From positions 248,001 through 312,000 of the forward strand of contig CP180024.1 of the NCBI GenBank assembly GCA_047528255.1: DNA of 64,000 nt, in the 5' to 3' direction. Each line of letters opens with the position of its first letter. Within the stretch, counting starts at the first letter, position 1. The position numbers and the translations under genes are program-made. Below the pieces are notes generated by a model. That model saw nothing but the letters and a program-made list of their open reading frames with translations, ran no database searches and had not been told where the DNA came from. Below are positions 52,754 to 63,016 of this stretch, one piece after another. The stretch is from G047528255 sp047528255 (GTDB lineage: Bacteria; Bacteroidota; Bacteroidia; Flavobacteriales; Blattabacteriaceae).

Positions 52754-54214
52754 ATGTCTTTACAAGATAAGATAGTAGAGGAAGCTCTCACCTTCGACGA
52801 TGTTTTACTTGTCCCTTCACATTCTGAGATCATCCCGTCAAAAGTATCTCTCAAAACCACTCTTACTCCTGAGATTGTATTAAATGTTCCCATCGTGAGC
52901 GCTGCGATGGATACGGTCACCGAATCTTCTTTAGCTACAGCGATGTCCAAAGAAGGAGGAATCGGGTTTATCCATAAAAATATGACTGTGGAAGAACAGG
53001 CAGAAAAGGTGGATCGGGTCAAGAGGAGTGAAAACGGTATGGTTGATGACCCTATTACGCTCTCGAGGCATTCTACGCTTCAAAATGCTTATCAACTTAT
53101 GAAGCGTTATCGTATATCAGGTCTTCCAGTGATTAAGGAAGATCGCACCTTGGTGGGGATCATTACCAATCGAGACATCAAGTATCGTACGGATATGGAT
53201 ACGCTTGTAGAAGATGTGATGACCAAAGAGGGATTAGTCACCTCTGGAAGGGGTACTAACTTAGAAGAAGCCAAAGGTATTTTGCTCAACGCCCGGATCG
53301 AAAAACTTCCTATTGTAGATAATCAGAACAAATTGGTCGGTCTTATCACTATCAGAGATATCGATAATCTGATAGAATATCCTCACGCCTGTAAAGACGG
53401 TCGCGGTCGTTTGCGTGTGGGCGCTGCGGTAGGAGTTCATGAAAATACGATGGAGCGTGTGCAAGCTTTGGTGAGCGTCGGTGTAGACATCATCACTATA
53501 GACTCTGCTCACGGGCACTCCGTTGGAGTGTTGAATATGATCAAGGAGATCCATTATGCTTTTCCGAAACTTGCGTTAGTCGGCGGGAATATCGTAACGG
53601 CAGCGGCGGCTAAAGATCTTATAGATGCAGGCACCACAACCCTTAAAGTGGGTGTAGGTCCGGGCTCTATCTGCACCACACGGGTGGTGGCCGGTGTGGG
53701 GGTTCCTCAACTCACCGCTATCAATGACGTATATGAATATGCTAAAACTAAAAATATCACGGTCATAGCCGATGGCGGGATCAAATTTTCTGGAGATATC
53801 GTCAAGGCCATTGCTGCCGGTGCATCTTGTGTAATGATCGGAGGTTTGTTGGCCGGAACGGATGAAGCTCCCGGAGAAGAAATTATTTATCAAGGAAGAA
53901 AATTCAAAACTTACGTGGGGATGGGATCTTTGTCCGCGATGAAACGTGGAAGCAAAGACCGTTATTTTCAGACCAATGCTCAAAAACTCGTTCCGGAAGG
54001 AATCGAAGCTCGTGTACCCTATAAAGGTCGGCTTAAAGATGTAATCTATCAGCTCTGTGGAGGCTTGCGTGCCGGTATGGGATATTGTGGAACGTCTACC
54101 ATATCTGACCTGATGGTTAACGGAAAATTTGTTAGGATTACTAATTCCGGTTTGCAAGAGAGTCACCCTCATGATGTTAGTATAACCAAAGAGGCGCCTA
54201 ATTATTATAATTGA
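52754..54214 (+). CDS. guaB: IMP dehydrogenase
   Basis: NAD-dependent oxidation of IMP to XMP, the committed step to guanine nucleotides. EALTFDDVLLVPSHS start, PIVSAAMDTVTE, two CBS domains at about residues 95-205 (ITNRDIKYR, ITIRDIDNL), the active-site loop GPGSICTTRVVAGVGVPQ (Cys307), IADGGIKFSGDIVKA, and a late flap KGRLKDVIYQLCGGLRAGMGYCG. 486 residues, normal. It stands alone; two TATTTTTG boxes (52685-52692, 52732-52739) are promoter candidates without a clear -33 TTG. An IS end lies 4 bp after the stop. Confidence 0.97.
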   Translation: MSLQDKIVEEALTFDDVLLVPSHSEIIPSKVSLKTTLTPEIVLNVPIVSAAMDTVTESSLATAMSKEGGIGFIHKNMTVEEQAEKVDRVKRSENGMVDDPITLSRHSTLQNAYQLMKRYRISGLPVIKEDRTLVGIITNRDIKYRTDMDTLVEDVMTKEGLVTSGRGTNLEEAKGILLNARIEKLPIVDNQNKLVGLITIRDIDNLIEYPHACKDGRGRLRVGAAVGVHENTMERVQALVSVGVDIITIDSAHGHSVGVLNMIKEIHYAFPKLALVGGNIVTAAAAKDLIDAGTTTLKVGVGPGSICTTRVVAGVGVPQLTAINDVYEYAKTKNITVIADGGIKFSGDIVKAIAAGASCVMIGGLLAGTDEAPGEEIIYQGRKFKTYVGMGSLSAMKRGSKDRYFQTNAQKLVPEGIEARVPYKGRLKDVIYQLCGGLRAGMGYCGTSTISDLMVNGKFVRITNSGLQESHPHDVSITKEAPNYYN

Positions 54215-54217
54215 CTT

Positions 54218-55580
54218 GAGGCCATTGTGTTAAGATGGATTAAGGTTATTCAACCTCCTAGATAGGTTTTGTTAGAGATGATGCTGATTTAGTCTTTGAT
54301 ATATTCAAAACGTTGCATGGGATAAGGCTGTTAAAATATTTGTAATATCAATATATTATTTCGTATGTTTAGAGTAAAAAATAAAAAAAATTGGATCTAT
54401 GCTCAGAAGCACCGTACAAATAAGCTTTAGTGAACTATATATGGAACGTTCTACCAGAAGGAGTGAGTTTTTCAAAAGGTTAAACACCTTGATCCACNGG
54501 GAAGGGATGGAAAAAGAAATAAGAAAAATATATCAAAAAGGACAGGAAATAAAAGGTTAACTTGCTTACAGTGGAATATCCTTATTTAGATGATGCTTTT
54601 GAGTAACTGGTATGATATCAGTGATATAGGAACGGAAGAATTAGTGAAAAAATACTTGAGTTTCATGTGCTTTTGTTGTTTTCTATTGGAAAATCAGATC
54701 CCAGATTATACGACTCTATGCAGATTTCGTAATGAAATAGTAGCCAAAAAGGCATATGAGCCTTACTGAAAAAGATCAATAAGGAATTAGAAAAAGCATC
54801 AGGCATAGTTAAAATAGGAATGATAATAGAATACCAGTATTACAGTGAGTTTCTTTGCTCCCAAGGGAGGACCTACCTACGTAGTTGAGGTTCTCGGAAG
54901 GAAAAGGGGGAAAAGCAAATTTTTCAAAGAAAAGCAAGCGCAAAAAAGGACTCAATCAGGAGTAGAAACTCAAGGAAAATAGCTCAAGAAATTAGGGAAA
55001 TCTATTACGGATAAAAGAAGATATAGGGGGATAAAAATGAAATGATATGTAGCAAACATATCGTAGCAGCCAATGAGTATGATGCTAGAGGTTTAAAGCC
55101 ATTAATAAAAAAATATTAGGATGTAAACCCAGAGAAGTTATATGCAGACAAAGCTTACTAAGCTCCAACTAACGTGTTTAACTTTCATAGTTAAGGTATC
55201 AATCAAATACCGTATATAGAGAAGCCTATAGAAACCGTCCCTTAAGTAGGGTAGCTGTATTATTCAATAATTAGTGAGTAAAAACTAAAAGCATTATCTT
55301 AAATAACGATATTCAACTGTAAGCAAGTTTGCCTTTTATTCTCTAGCCTTTTTGATATATTTTTCTTATTTCTTTTTCCATTCCTTCCTAGTAGATCAAG
55401 GGGGTAACCTTTTGAAAAATTCACTCCTTCTAGTAGAACGTTCCATATATAGTTCACTAAATTTTATTTGCGTAGTGCCTTTGAGCATAGAGCTGAATTT
55501 TTTATTTTCTACTCCAAACACACGAAACAATATGTTTATATTACAAATATTTTAACCTCATTCTCTCATGTAACGTTCTC
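54218..55580. mobile_element. IS5-family relic, three-part mosaic
   Basis: Positions 54218-54305 are a minus right-end piece. From about 54306 to 55284 the element is plus (left end ACGTTGCATGG, broken transposase). Positions 55286-55580 are an inverted 5' part closing GTAACGTTCTC. It contains the only ambiguous base of the window (N at 54498). Confidence 0.8.
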
Positions 55581-55665
55581 AGAGTATATTTTGATTGTGA
55601 TACATTTAAAGACTCTTTCTCTTATTCGAATTCAGAGCTATGAATTTTCATCAATTTGAAAGGGT

Positions 55666-56241
55666 TTATCCCTCCGGATAAATAAATTTGGAAACGCGAT
55701 TCTTAGCCTGTTTTTTAGCCTCTTTCAAATCATTATTGACTAATATAAAATCAAACTGAGAGGCGTAAGAAAGTTCATCCTGAGCCTTATCAAGCCGCAT
55801 GATCATAGCTTCGTGAGATTCAGTATGTCTGGCTTCCAATCTGAACTGAAGTTCATCCAAAGAAGGGGGCTGTACAAAAACAGCCAAAGCTTTTTCAAGA
55901 TATTGCTTCTTCAAATTCAAGCCACCTTTTACGTCGATATCAAAGAGAACATGTCGGCCGGAAGCCCAAAATCTTTGAATTTCAATTTTGAGCGTTCCGT
56001 AAAAAATCCCCGGATACACCTCCTCCCATTCCGCAAATTCACCCCTTTGAGCTTTGGATTGAAAAGCCTCAGAATCGATAAAGTAATAATCTTCTCCATC
56101 CTTTTCATAAGGACGAGGCATACGTGTAGTGCAAGATATTGAAAAGCCCAATGTAGGAAATACTTCAAGCAAATGAAGTACAATAGTAGTTTTTCCTGAA
56201 CCTGAGGGGGCAGAAAATATGATAATTTTACCTGACAGCAT
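55666..56241 (-). CDS. gmk: Guanylate kinase
   Basis: Phosphorylates GMP to GDP. Start at ATG 56241 (MLSGKIIIFSAPSGSGKTT), overlapping the stop of the upstream yicC relic as TGATG; an in-frame TTG one codon earlier is less likely. Walker A APSGSGKTT, ISCTTRMPRPYEKDGEDYYFI (GMP-binding), VLFDIDVKGGLNLK and the lid RLEARHTESHEAMIMRL. 191 residues, normal. It acts downstream of guaB in guanine nucleotide supply. Confidence 0.96.
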   Translation of the reverse strand: MLSGKIIIFSAPSGSGKTTIVLHLLEVFPTLGFSISCTTRMPRPYEKDGEDYYFIDSEAFQSKAQRGEFAEWEEVYPGIFYGTLKIEIQRFWASGRHVLFDIDVKGGLNLKKQYLEKALAVFVQPPSLDELQFRLEARHTESHEAMIMRLDKAQDELSYASQFDFILVNNDLKEAKKQAKNRVSKFIYPEG

Positions 56242-57099
56242 CAAAGAATATTTAAAAGTTGTTCCCTGATTTTCTCCAGTTCATCCTTCATTTGCACGAC
56301 GAGCTTCTGTATTTGGGAATATTGAGTCTTGGATTCTAAAGTATTCACTTCTAGACCGATTATCTTGAACGATAAACCCTAGCTTCTTCCCGGTATGCAA
56401 TGAGTGCTCTAAAGTATCTAAAAAATAATTACAATTATTCTTCAATCGTAGTATTTCCTCGCTAACATCCCATTTTTCGAGATAATAAATTAATTCTTGC
56501 TCAAAGCGATTGGAATCAATCTGTAAATTAGTCTGATCAAATACTTTATGAATCTTTTTCCGAATACAATACTCCCCCCTCCTCAAGAGGCCTGACTTGA
56601 TCGAGAAAATTTCAAAAATTTTCCAATCCTATTGACAAAATCCAATCGAAATATATTACCTTCATCTGCCCTAAATTCCCGAACGGATGCAACTGCCTCA
56701 CCGATCAAATCATTGATTTATTGCCATTTATACGTGGCAATCTCAATCTGAGTATTACTTAAAACATCGGGTAATCTCATCGCCAACTTTAGGTAATCAA
56801 TTTCTTCAAATCCCGGGATTATGGCCTTGAGATCATCCATATAAGAACGAACAATATTTTTATCAATATCAAAGAATTTAGCAACTGATAATTTTTCCAC
56901 ATAAAGAACGCATTCGATCTTGCTGCGCACCAAATTTTCAGCAATCATATTTCGAAATACCCCTCCCTCTCACGGTACAAATCAGGAAAACGCAGACTCA
57001 AATCAAGCTGCTTGCTGTTTAGGGTTTTAATCTTAAAAACGATTTTTTATCAAGCAATTGTATTTCAACTTTTCCAAATCCAGTCATTGATTCTAACAT
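56241..57099 (-). pseudogene. Decayed yicC (YicC/YloC endoribonuclease family)
   Basis: The usual partner upstream of gmk, broken in several frames. Pieces in order: MLESMTGFGKVEIQLLDKK (start 57099), TLNSKQLDLSLRFPDLYRER, YVEKLSVAKFFDIDKNIVRS and LKLAMRLPDVLSNTQ (56718-56948), ELIYYLEKWDVSEEILRLKN and GKKLGFIVQ (56281-56586), then VVQMKDELEKIREQLLNIL to the stop at 56241. No IS lies inside it, so decay is by small indels and substitutions. Family members act on RNA; function here is presumably lost. Confidence 0.9.
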
Positions 57100-57106
57100 A
57101 GGGACA

Positions 57107-57488
57107 AATCTGTCTAACGCGTTTATTTACCTTTTCAAAAAGCCCCAAATGATCCTTAAACCCATCAAGCTCCAGGCTCTGACTACCCACGAAAATATGA
57201 TCATCTATCAAAAAAACAGGTCTCGCCAACAAGGTATACTCATGTAATATCAGCCGTTTGTAGTCATTCTCATTAAGCTACTGGGTATGAAGACCAAATT
57301 GACGATATTTTTGAGACTTTCGCTTGAATAAACTTTCATAACTAGCCGAACATTTTTTGATGTTCATCAAGATCTTCCTCGGTTACGTTCCGATTTTTAA
57401 GATCATGCAGAAAGAAATCCGAAAGATCGAACGAATCAAGTATTCGTCGACAAGTGAAACAACTTTTCAACTGATAACCCTTTTTCAC
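57107..57488 (-). pseudogene. Decayed arsenate-reductase-like (ArsC/Spx family) gene
   Basis: From 57488 the minus strand reads GYQLKSCFTCRRILDSFDL (CxxC-type site), DLKNRNVTEEDLDEHQKMFG, a stop, SYESLFKRKSQKYRQFGL, a stop, then LNENDYKRLILHEYTLLARP and VFLIDDHIFVG. This is the small ArsC/Spx-type thioredoxin-fold protein common in Bacteroidota. Two in-frame stops and an uncertain start show that it is dead. It lies just upstream of the yicC relic on the same strand. Confidence 0.8.
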
Positions 57489-57580
57489 GGAACGCTTGTT
57501 TTCGAGGGCCAATAATAACTAAATATTTATTTTTACCGCTCTCGACAAATAAAAATTATAAAATCGAATACAAAAATACA

Positions 57581-58567
57581 ATGAAAAAAATAGCTATAGT
57601 CGGCGCTACAGGAATGGTCGGGCGCGTTATGCTTCAAGTTTTGGAAGAAAGAAACTTTCCGATTGATGCGTTGTATGTTGTAGCTTCAAAACATTCCATC
57701 GGACAAAAAATCTCATTCAAAGAAACTTCTCAAAAAGTCATCGGCATGCAAGAGGCCATATCTTTCCGACCTGACATTGCCCTATTCTCAGCCGGAGGAG
57801 ACATATCTAAAGAATGGGCGCCGCGATTCGCCGAAGTCGGAACTACGGTTATTGACAACTCTTCAGCCTGGCGCATGGATCCGACAAAAAAACTCATTGT
57901 TCCCGAGGTCAATGGAGACACTCTCTCTATAAGCGACAAAATCATCGCCAACCCAAACTGTTCGACGATACAATTAGTGATGACACTGCATCCTCTGCAC
58001 AAGAAATACAACATCCGACGAGTAGTGGTATCCACTTACCAATCCGTCAGCGGATCGGGAAAAAAAGGGATGGATCAACTCGAAGCAGAGACAAGCAGTG
58101 TGCATGTCCAAAAAGCCTATCCTCACCCTATCCATCGAAACGCTCTGCCCCATTGTGACGTCTTTGAAGCGGAAGGCTACACTAAAGAAGAACTAAAACT
58201 GATTCGAGAAACTCAAAAAATCATAGGAGACACCAATATCGCGGTAACGGCCACCGCCGTACGCATCCCTGTAGTAGGAGGGCATTCGGAGAGCATAAAT
58301 ATCACATTCGAACGAGATTTTATCCTAGAAGAAGTACGCGAACTTCTAGCCCAAACCCCTGGAGTCGTTGTACAAGATGAACCGAACAAAAATATCTATC
58401 CCATGCCTATACACGCCCATGGAAAAGACGAAGTTTTCGTCGGACGCATTCGTAGAGACCTCTCACAAGACCGATCTCTAAACCTATGGATTGTAGCGGA
58501 CAATCTGCGCAAAGGCGCCGCAACCAATGCCATACAAATCGCGGAAAAATTATTGAAACTGACATAG
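57581..58567 (+). CDS. asd: Aspartate-semialdehyde dehydrogenase
   Basis: NADPH-dependent reduction of aspartyl phosphate, a branch point to lysine/diaminopimelate, threonine and methionine. KIAIVGATGMVGRVMLQVL (cofactor loop), LFSAGGDISKEWAP, VIDNSSAWRM, the catalytic cysteine in IIANPNCSTIQLV, STYQSVSGSGKKG, and RIPVVGGHSESI with the active-site histidine. 328 residues, normal for the family. Likely kept for diaminopimelate in peptidoglycan. It stands alone. Confidence 0.96.
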   Translation: MKKIAIVGATGMVGRVMLQVLEERNFPIDALYVVASKHSIGQKISFKETSQKVIGMQEAISFRPDIALFSAGGDISKEWAPRFAEVGTTVIDNSSAWRMDPTKKLIVPEVNGDTLSISDKIIANPNCSTIQLVMTLHPLHKKYNIRRVVVSTYQSVSGSGKKGMDQLEAETSSVHVQKAYPHPIHRNALPHCDVFEAEGYTKEELKLIRETQKIIGDTNIAVTATAVRIPVVGGHSESINITFERDFILEEVRELLAQTPGVVVQDEPNKNIYPMPIHAHGKDEVFVGRIRRDLSQDRSLNLWIVADNLRKGAATNAIQIAEKLLKLT

Positions 58568-58611
58568 TTCAAAAACACATGCCATGGCCTCTTTTCGAAT
58601 TCCTATGGAAA

Positions 58612-59268
58612 TATGCCTCGACTATGAAAGTTCAGTATTACAGTTCCCCCCTAAGGAGCTCCTACCTACGTAGTGGAGAATCCGGAAGGGAGAGGGGCCG
58701 TTCCCCTGGAATTATTATGCGCTGTCCATAAAAATAGATATAAAAGTACATAGCGTAGCAGCCAATAAGCACGATAGTAGAGAGCTAAAATCATTAATAA
58801 GCAAACTAGGATATACCCCCCCCCAAAAGAAGTATACGCAGAAAAAGATACCAAGTTACAGCCAACGTGTATTACTTTTATAGTCAAGGCATCAAAGACC
58901 GTATACAGAAAAGGCCTATAAGGAACCGGACCTTAAGTAGGGTAGCTATATTATTCAATAAATTAGTGAATAAAACCCGATGGGTAGTAGAACGTACTTT
59001 TGGTCGTATAAAGCGTTAGTCTGCATCAGGCAAGGCTCGTTACAAAAGATTAGCTCGTGTGCATGCCCAGCATTTTATGGAGGCTATGGCTAATAATTTG
59101 TATCCTAACCTTGGTATAATTATGCGCTATTCATAAAAATAAATATTTTTAATTTATTTATAATCAATAATATTTCGAATACGATGTGAAATGGAAATCT
59201 ACATCGTTCTCCAACTAAGGCCTCTAAGAGGCTGAATAAACGTAATCCACCTTAATACAATGGTCTCA
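58612..59268 (+). mobile_element. IS5-family relic, rearranged 3' mosaic
   Basis: Short blocks in scrambled order: 58612-58631 minus (GCCTCGACTATGAAAGT), 58631-58697 plus (the VSP...VEDRKE region), 58698-58742 plus (3' end block), 58743-59268 plus (the GTACATAGCGTAGC block through the right tip ACAATGGTCTC). The left end is missing. Confidence 0.75.
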
Positions 59269-59273
59269 CATCG

Positions 59274-59359
59274 AGTTTTGGAAAGCTCGTGCTAAAAAAA
59301 TACAAATGGACAAGCTGGAAGAATTTGAACGTGTCGCGATCGATATGCTTGATCAATAG
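59274..59359 (+). pseudogene. Unidentified 3' gene remnant
   Basis: Open from the IS right end to a TAG at 59357-59359, reading EFWKARAKKIQMDKLEEFER and then VAIDMLDQ. Composition and charge pattern look coding, but the upstream part is gone. No family recognised. Confidence 0.35.
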
Positions 59360-59448
59360 CCTTCCCCAGACCCATTTCCTTGTTTCTAAAGAACAAAAAA
59401 ATGACTTGATTTTTTCTACCTTTGTATTCTATTTTTTCATTCGATCCA

Positions 59449-59888
59449 ATGATCGGTACAGTAAATAAAGGAATATTAATTCCTAATATAGGGGACAATG
59501 TGAAGATACATTCTTTTGAAGAAGACAATGCCATCAGACTCTTCCCTCTAGCCACTTCTGAAGTATACTACAATCGTGAAAAAAACGAATAGACCGGCCA
59601 CACCGAGTGGCAAAATAATGTAGTGAGGAATCATCTAGCGAAAGTCTGTGAAAATATCTAAAAAAAGGAGATAAAAGCTATATCGAAAAGACGTTGCACA
59701 TAAAAAAATGGAATGACAACGAATATATACGATATGTAACTAAAATCCACACCGATTCTGGCTTTTCTTATTTTCAAAAAAAAGAGGACAATGAAATATT
59801 GACAACTCCCCAGAAATAAATTCATTTACGCATAAACGTTCTTGAATCAGATCCTTTGAAGAAATATAATTTGTTCAATCAAACCTAA
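59449..59888 (+). pseudogene. ssb: Decayed single-strand DNA-binding protein gene
   Basis: From ATG 59449: MIGTVNKGILIPNIGDNVKI, AIRLFPLATSEVYYNREKNE, stop, TEWQNNVVRNHLAKVCENI, stop, KGDKSYIEKTLHIKKW, YIRYVTKIHTDSG, with a further stop near 59820. These are the OB-fold landmarks of SSB (ANFSLAT..., WHNLVAWG..., V..G..V.IEGKL). In Flavobacteriia ssb precedes gldE, as here. A good -7 box (TACCTTTG, 59417-59424) still sits before it and may now serve gldE. Another ssb must exist elsewhere if replication is functional. Confidence 0.85.
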
Positions 59889-59894
59889 ATCCTT

Positions 59895-61271
59895 TTGGAA
59901 ACAGAACCTCCGGAGAATATCTTCAATGCAGGAAACCTTCTTTACATACAATGTTTTTTCCATCTCGCTATATTAACCCTATTGTTATTCTTTTCGGCCC
60001 TGGTCTCGGGAGCAGAGGTAGCCTTTTTCTCTCTAGACAGAAAGCGGATTGAAAAAGAAAAGAAAATAAACGCTCAAAAGTCAGCCAGAGTCTCAAATAT
60101 CCTAAAAGATCGAAAAAAACTTTTGGCTACTATTCTTATAGCTAATAATTTTTTAAATATTGGAATAGTCATTCTGGCCTCTTCTCTGATCAAAACACAC
60201 TTACACTTCCCTGAAACATATATATACAACATCGCCATTCCCCTGAAGTTTTTGGTGGAAGTGATCGGGATAACCTTTTTACTGCTTTTGTTTGGAGAAA
60301 TTATTCCCAAGATATACGCTAGCAAAGATAACTTCGGGTTCTCCGCCTTCATGTCAGGTCCACTGTCCCTTTTCGGTCAAATATTGAGCCCTTTGAGCAA
60401 CTTGATGATGTGGATTTACGGTCTTGTAGAACGTTGTATTGGTCGGAAGAAAAATACCCTTTCCGTAGACCAACTTTCTAAAGCGCTGGAAATCACCTCT
60501 AAAGATAAAAAAGACGCCAAAGAACGACAATTTCTTCAAGGGATCGTTGACTTCGGAAGTATCGAGACCCGCCAAATAATGATTCCACGCATCGACATGT
60601 TCGCTCTGAAACATGACACCCCCTTTGTTGAGGTTCTCAATATCGTCATTTCCGAAGGCTATTCCCGAATTCCCGTATATCGAGAGAATATAGACGATAT
60701 AGAAGGAGTGCTGTTCGTCAAAGACCTCTTACCTTACATCAATCAAAAGGATTATCGTTGGAAGCAACTGATGCATCCACCCTTCTTCGTTCCGGAAAAC
60801 AAAAAATTAGATGATCTCTTGAATGACTTCAAGAACAAGCGCATACACCTGGCTATCGTCGTAGACGAATACGGGGGAACCTGCGGATTGGTGACCCTAG
60901 AAGATGTGATCGAAGAAATCGTAGGAGACATCTCTGACGAATTCGATAAAGAAGACACTTCTTATTCCAAGATCGATCATAACTGTTACCTTTTCGAAGG
61001 AAAAACCGCTTTGATTGATTTTTACCGTATCATGCAAGTGGATGAGGAAAATTTTTTCGAAGAAAAGAAAGGAGAGGCAGATACCCTGGGAGGATTCATC
61101 ATGGAAATCCATAAAGAACTCCCCAAAAAAAGGCAGAAGATCCCTTTTCATAATTATGACTTCATCATCCAAGCAGTGGATAAAAAACGGATCAAACGTA
61201 TTGAAGTCCTGAGAAAAAGCAATAACAACTCGAGAACGTTGCATGAGAGAAGGGCGTCAAAATGTTTGTAA
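59895..61271 (+). CDS. gldE: GldE, CNNM/CorC-type membrane protein with CBS pair
   Basis: Inner-membrane protein first known from Bacteroidota gliding motility and related to CorC/HlyC Mg/Co exporters. TTG start at 59895, 6 bp after the ssb relic. The DUF21 domain spans residues ~17-190 with membrane segments (LAILTLLLFFSALVSGAEVA, FLVEVIGITFLLLLFGEIIP). The CBS pair follows (TRQIMIPRIDMFAL, LAIVVDEYGGTCGLVTLEDVIEEI), then the CorC/HlyC C-terminal domain (DTLGGFIMEIHKELP). The last 12-13 residues (RTLHERRASKCL) and the stop are read from an IS left end starting at 61232, so the native tail is lost. No gldD is seen behind it. Confidence 0.92.
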   Translation: METEPPENIFNAGNLLYIQCFFHLAILTLLLFFSALVSGAEVAFFSLDRKRIEKEKKINAQKSARVSNILKDRKKLLATILIANNFLNIGIVILASSLIKTHLHFPETYIYNIAIPLKFLVEVIGITFLLLLFGEIIPKIYASKDNFGFSAFMSGPLSLFGQILSPLSNLMMWIYGLVERCIGRKKNTLSVDQLSKALEITSKDKKDAKERQFLQGIVDFGSIETRQIMIPRIDMFALKHDTPFVEVLNIVISEGYSRIPVYRENIDDIEGVLFVKDLLPYINQKDYRWKQLMHPPFFVPENKKLDDLLNDFKNKRIHLAIVVDEYGGTCGLVTLEDVIEEIVGDISDEFDKEDTSYSKIDHNCYLFEGKTALIDFYRIMQVDEENFFEEKKGEADTLGGFIMEIHKELPKKRQKIPFHNYDFIIQAVDKKRIKRIEVLRKSNNNSRTLHERRASKCL

Positions 61272-62945
61272 ATCAATATATATTATTTCGTATCTTCTGG
61301 ACTAGAAAATAAAAGATTAAGATCTATGCTCAGAAGCACCGCGCAAATAAGATTTAGTGAACTATATATGGAATTAGGCCACCTTTGTTAGGGTGGATTA
61401 CGTTTATTCAGTCTCCTAGATAAGCTTTGTTAGAGACGATGTAAATTTAGTATTTCACATCGTATTCGAAATAATATTAATTATTAATTAATTATATTTA
61501 TTTTTATGGACAGCGCATAATAATGCTAGAGGCACGATGCAAATTATGCACCATAATTTTCATAAGATGCTGGGAATGCACACGAGCTAATTCTTTGCAA
61601 CGATCCTTTCCTGATCCAAACCAAGGCTTTGAGAACGTTACATGAGAGAAGGATGCTAAAATATTTATAAATCAATATATTGTTTCGTCTATTTGGAGTA
61701 GAAAATAAAAAAATTAGCTCTATGCTCAGAAACACCGCACAAATAAGCTTTAGTGAACTATATACAGAACGTTTTATCAGAACGAGTAAGTTTTTCAAAA
61801 GGTTAAAAACCTTGATCCACTTGGAAAGTATGGATAAAGAAATAAAAAAAATATATCAAAAAGGACAGGGAATAAAAAGTCAACCTACTTACAGTAGTAA
61901 TATCATTATTTATGATGATGCTTTTGAGTCACTGGTATGATCTCAGTGATGTACGAACGGAAGAATTGATAAAAAAATCTTTGAATTGCATGCTCTTTTC
62001 TGGTTTTCGATTGGAAAATCAGCACTTAGATCATGATATATAGGATTTCCTTTTGTATACGGTCTTTGATATCTCGACTATGAAAGTAAGACACGTTGGC
62101 TATAACTTTGTTATCTACGTCTGTATAAACTTCTCTCAGGTTGTATTCTACTTGGCTATTAAAAGTTTTATACCTATACTATTATGTTCATTGGCCGCTA
62201 CGCTATGGTACTGTTAGTATGATTCCATTTTTATCCCCCCCTATGTGATTCTTGTATCCATAGTAGAGTTTACCTGATTTCTTGAGCCATTTTCCTTGAG
62301 TGTCTACTCCTGATTGAGTCTCTTTTTTTACCCTTGTCTTTCTTTGACTGATTTGCTTTTGCCCCTCTTCCTTTCGATCCTCTAATACGTAGATAGGAGC
62401 ACCCTTTGGGGAAAAGTAACTCACTGTAATGCTGGAATCTACTATCATTCCTGTTTTAACTATCGCCTGATGCTTTTCTAATCCCTTATTGACCTTTTTA
62501 AGTAAGCTCTCATATGCTTTTTTACTACTATTCTCATTGAGAAATCTGCATAAAGTCGTATGATCTAAGATCTGATCTTCCAATCGAAAACCAAAAAATC
62601 GCATGCAGTTCAAGGATTTTTTCACCAATTTTCCGTTCCTACATCACTGAGGTCATACCAGTGAATCAAAAGCATCATCTTAAATAACGATATTCCACTG
62701 TATGCAGGTTAGCCTTTTATTCTCTGGACTTTTGATATATTTTTTTATTTTTTTTCCAGCCCTTCCCAGTGGATCAAGGTTTTTAACCTTTTGAAAAATT
62801 CACTCCTTCTAGTGGAGCATTTCATACATAGTTCACTAAAACTTATTTGAACGGTTCTTCTGAGTATAGATCCGAATCTTTTTTTTATTTTTTACTCCAG
62901 AAGTATACAAAACAATATATTTATTTACAAACATTTTATACCCAA
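61232..62945. mobile_element. IS5-family relics, four-part mosaic
   Basis: Positions 61232-61374 are a plus left end. Positions 61376-61630 are a minus 3' part, cut at CAAGGCTTT. From 61631 to about 62036 it is plus, with left end GAGAACGTTACATGAG. From about 62037 to 62945 it is minus, with the longest transposase frame of the window (62203-62628, from LVKKSL... through DHTTLCRF, IVDSSIT and YGYKNHIGGDKNGI). The outer left tip of the last part is lost. Confidence 0.8.
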
Positions 62946-63016
62946 TTCATATCAGGATGATCCGATAATTTTGAGAGAGGAAAAACAGAAGTGGTCGTGT
63001 TTTTTGTAAGTGGTTA

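Noticed and set aside
53576..54172. A 198-codon antisense frame opposite guaB
   Set aside because: It lies fully inside the conserved guaB frame and has no recognisable motif.
54498..54498. Ambiguous base N
   Set aside because: It falls in an IS relic and is best seen as unresolved base calling, perhaps from collapsed repeat copies, rather than biology.
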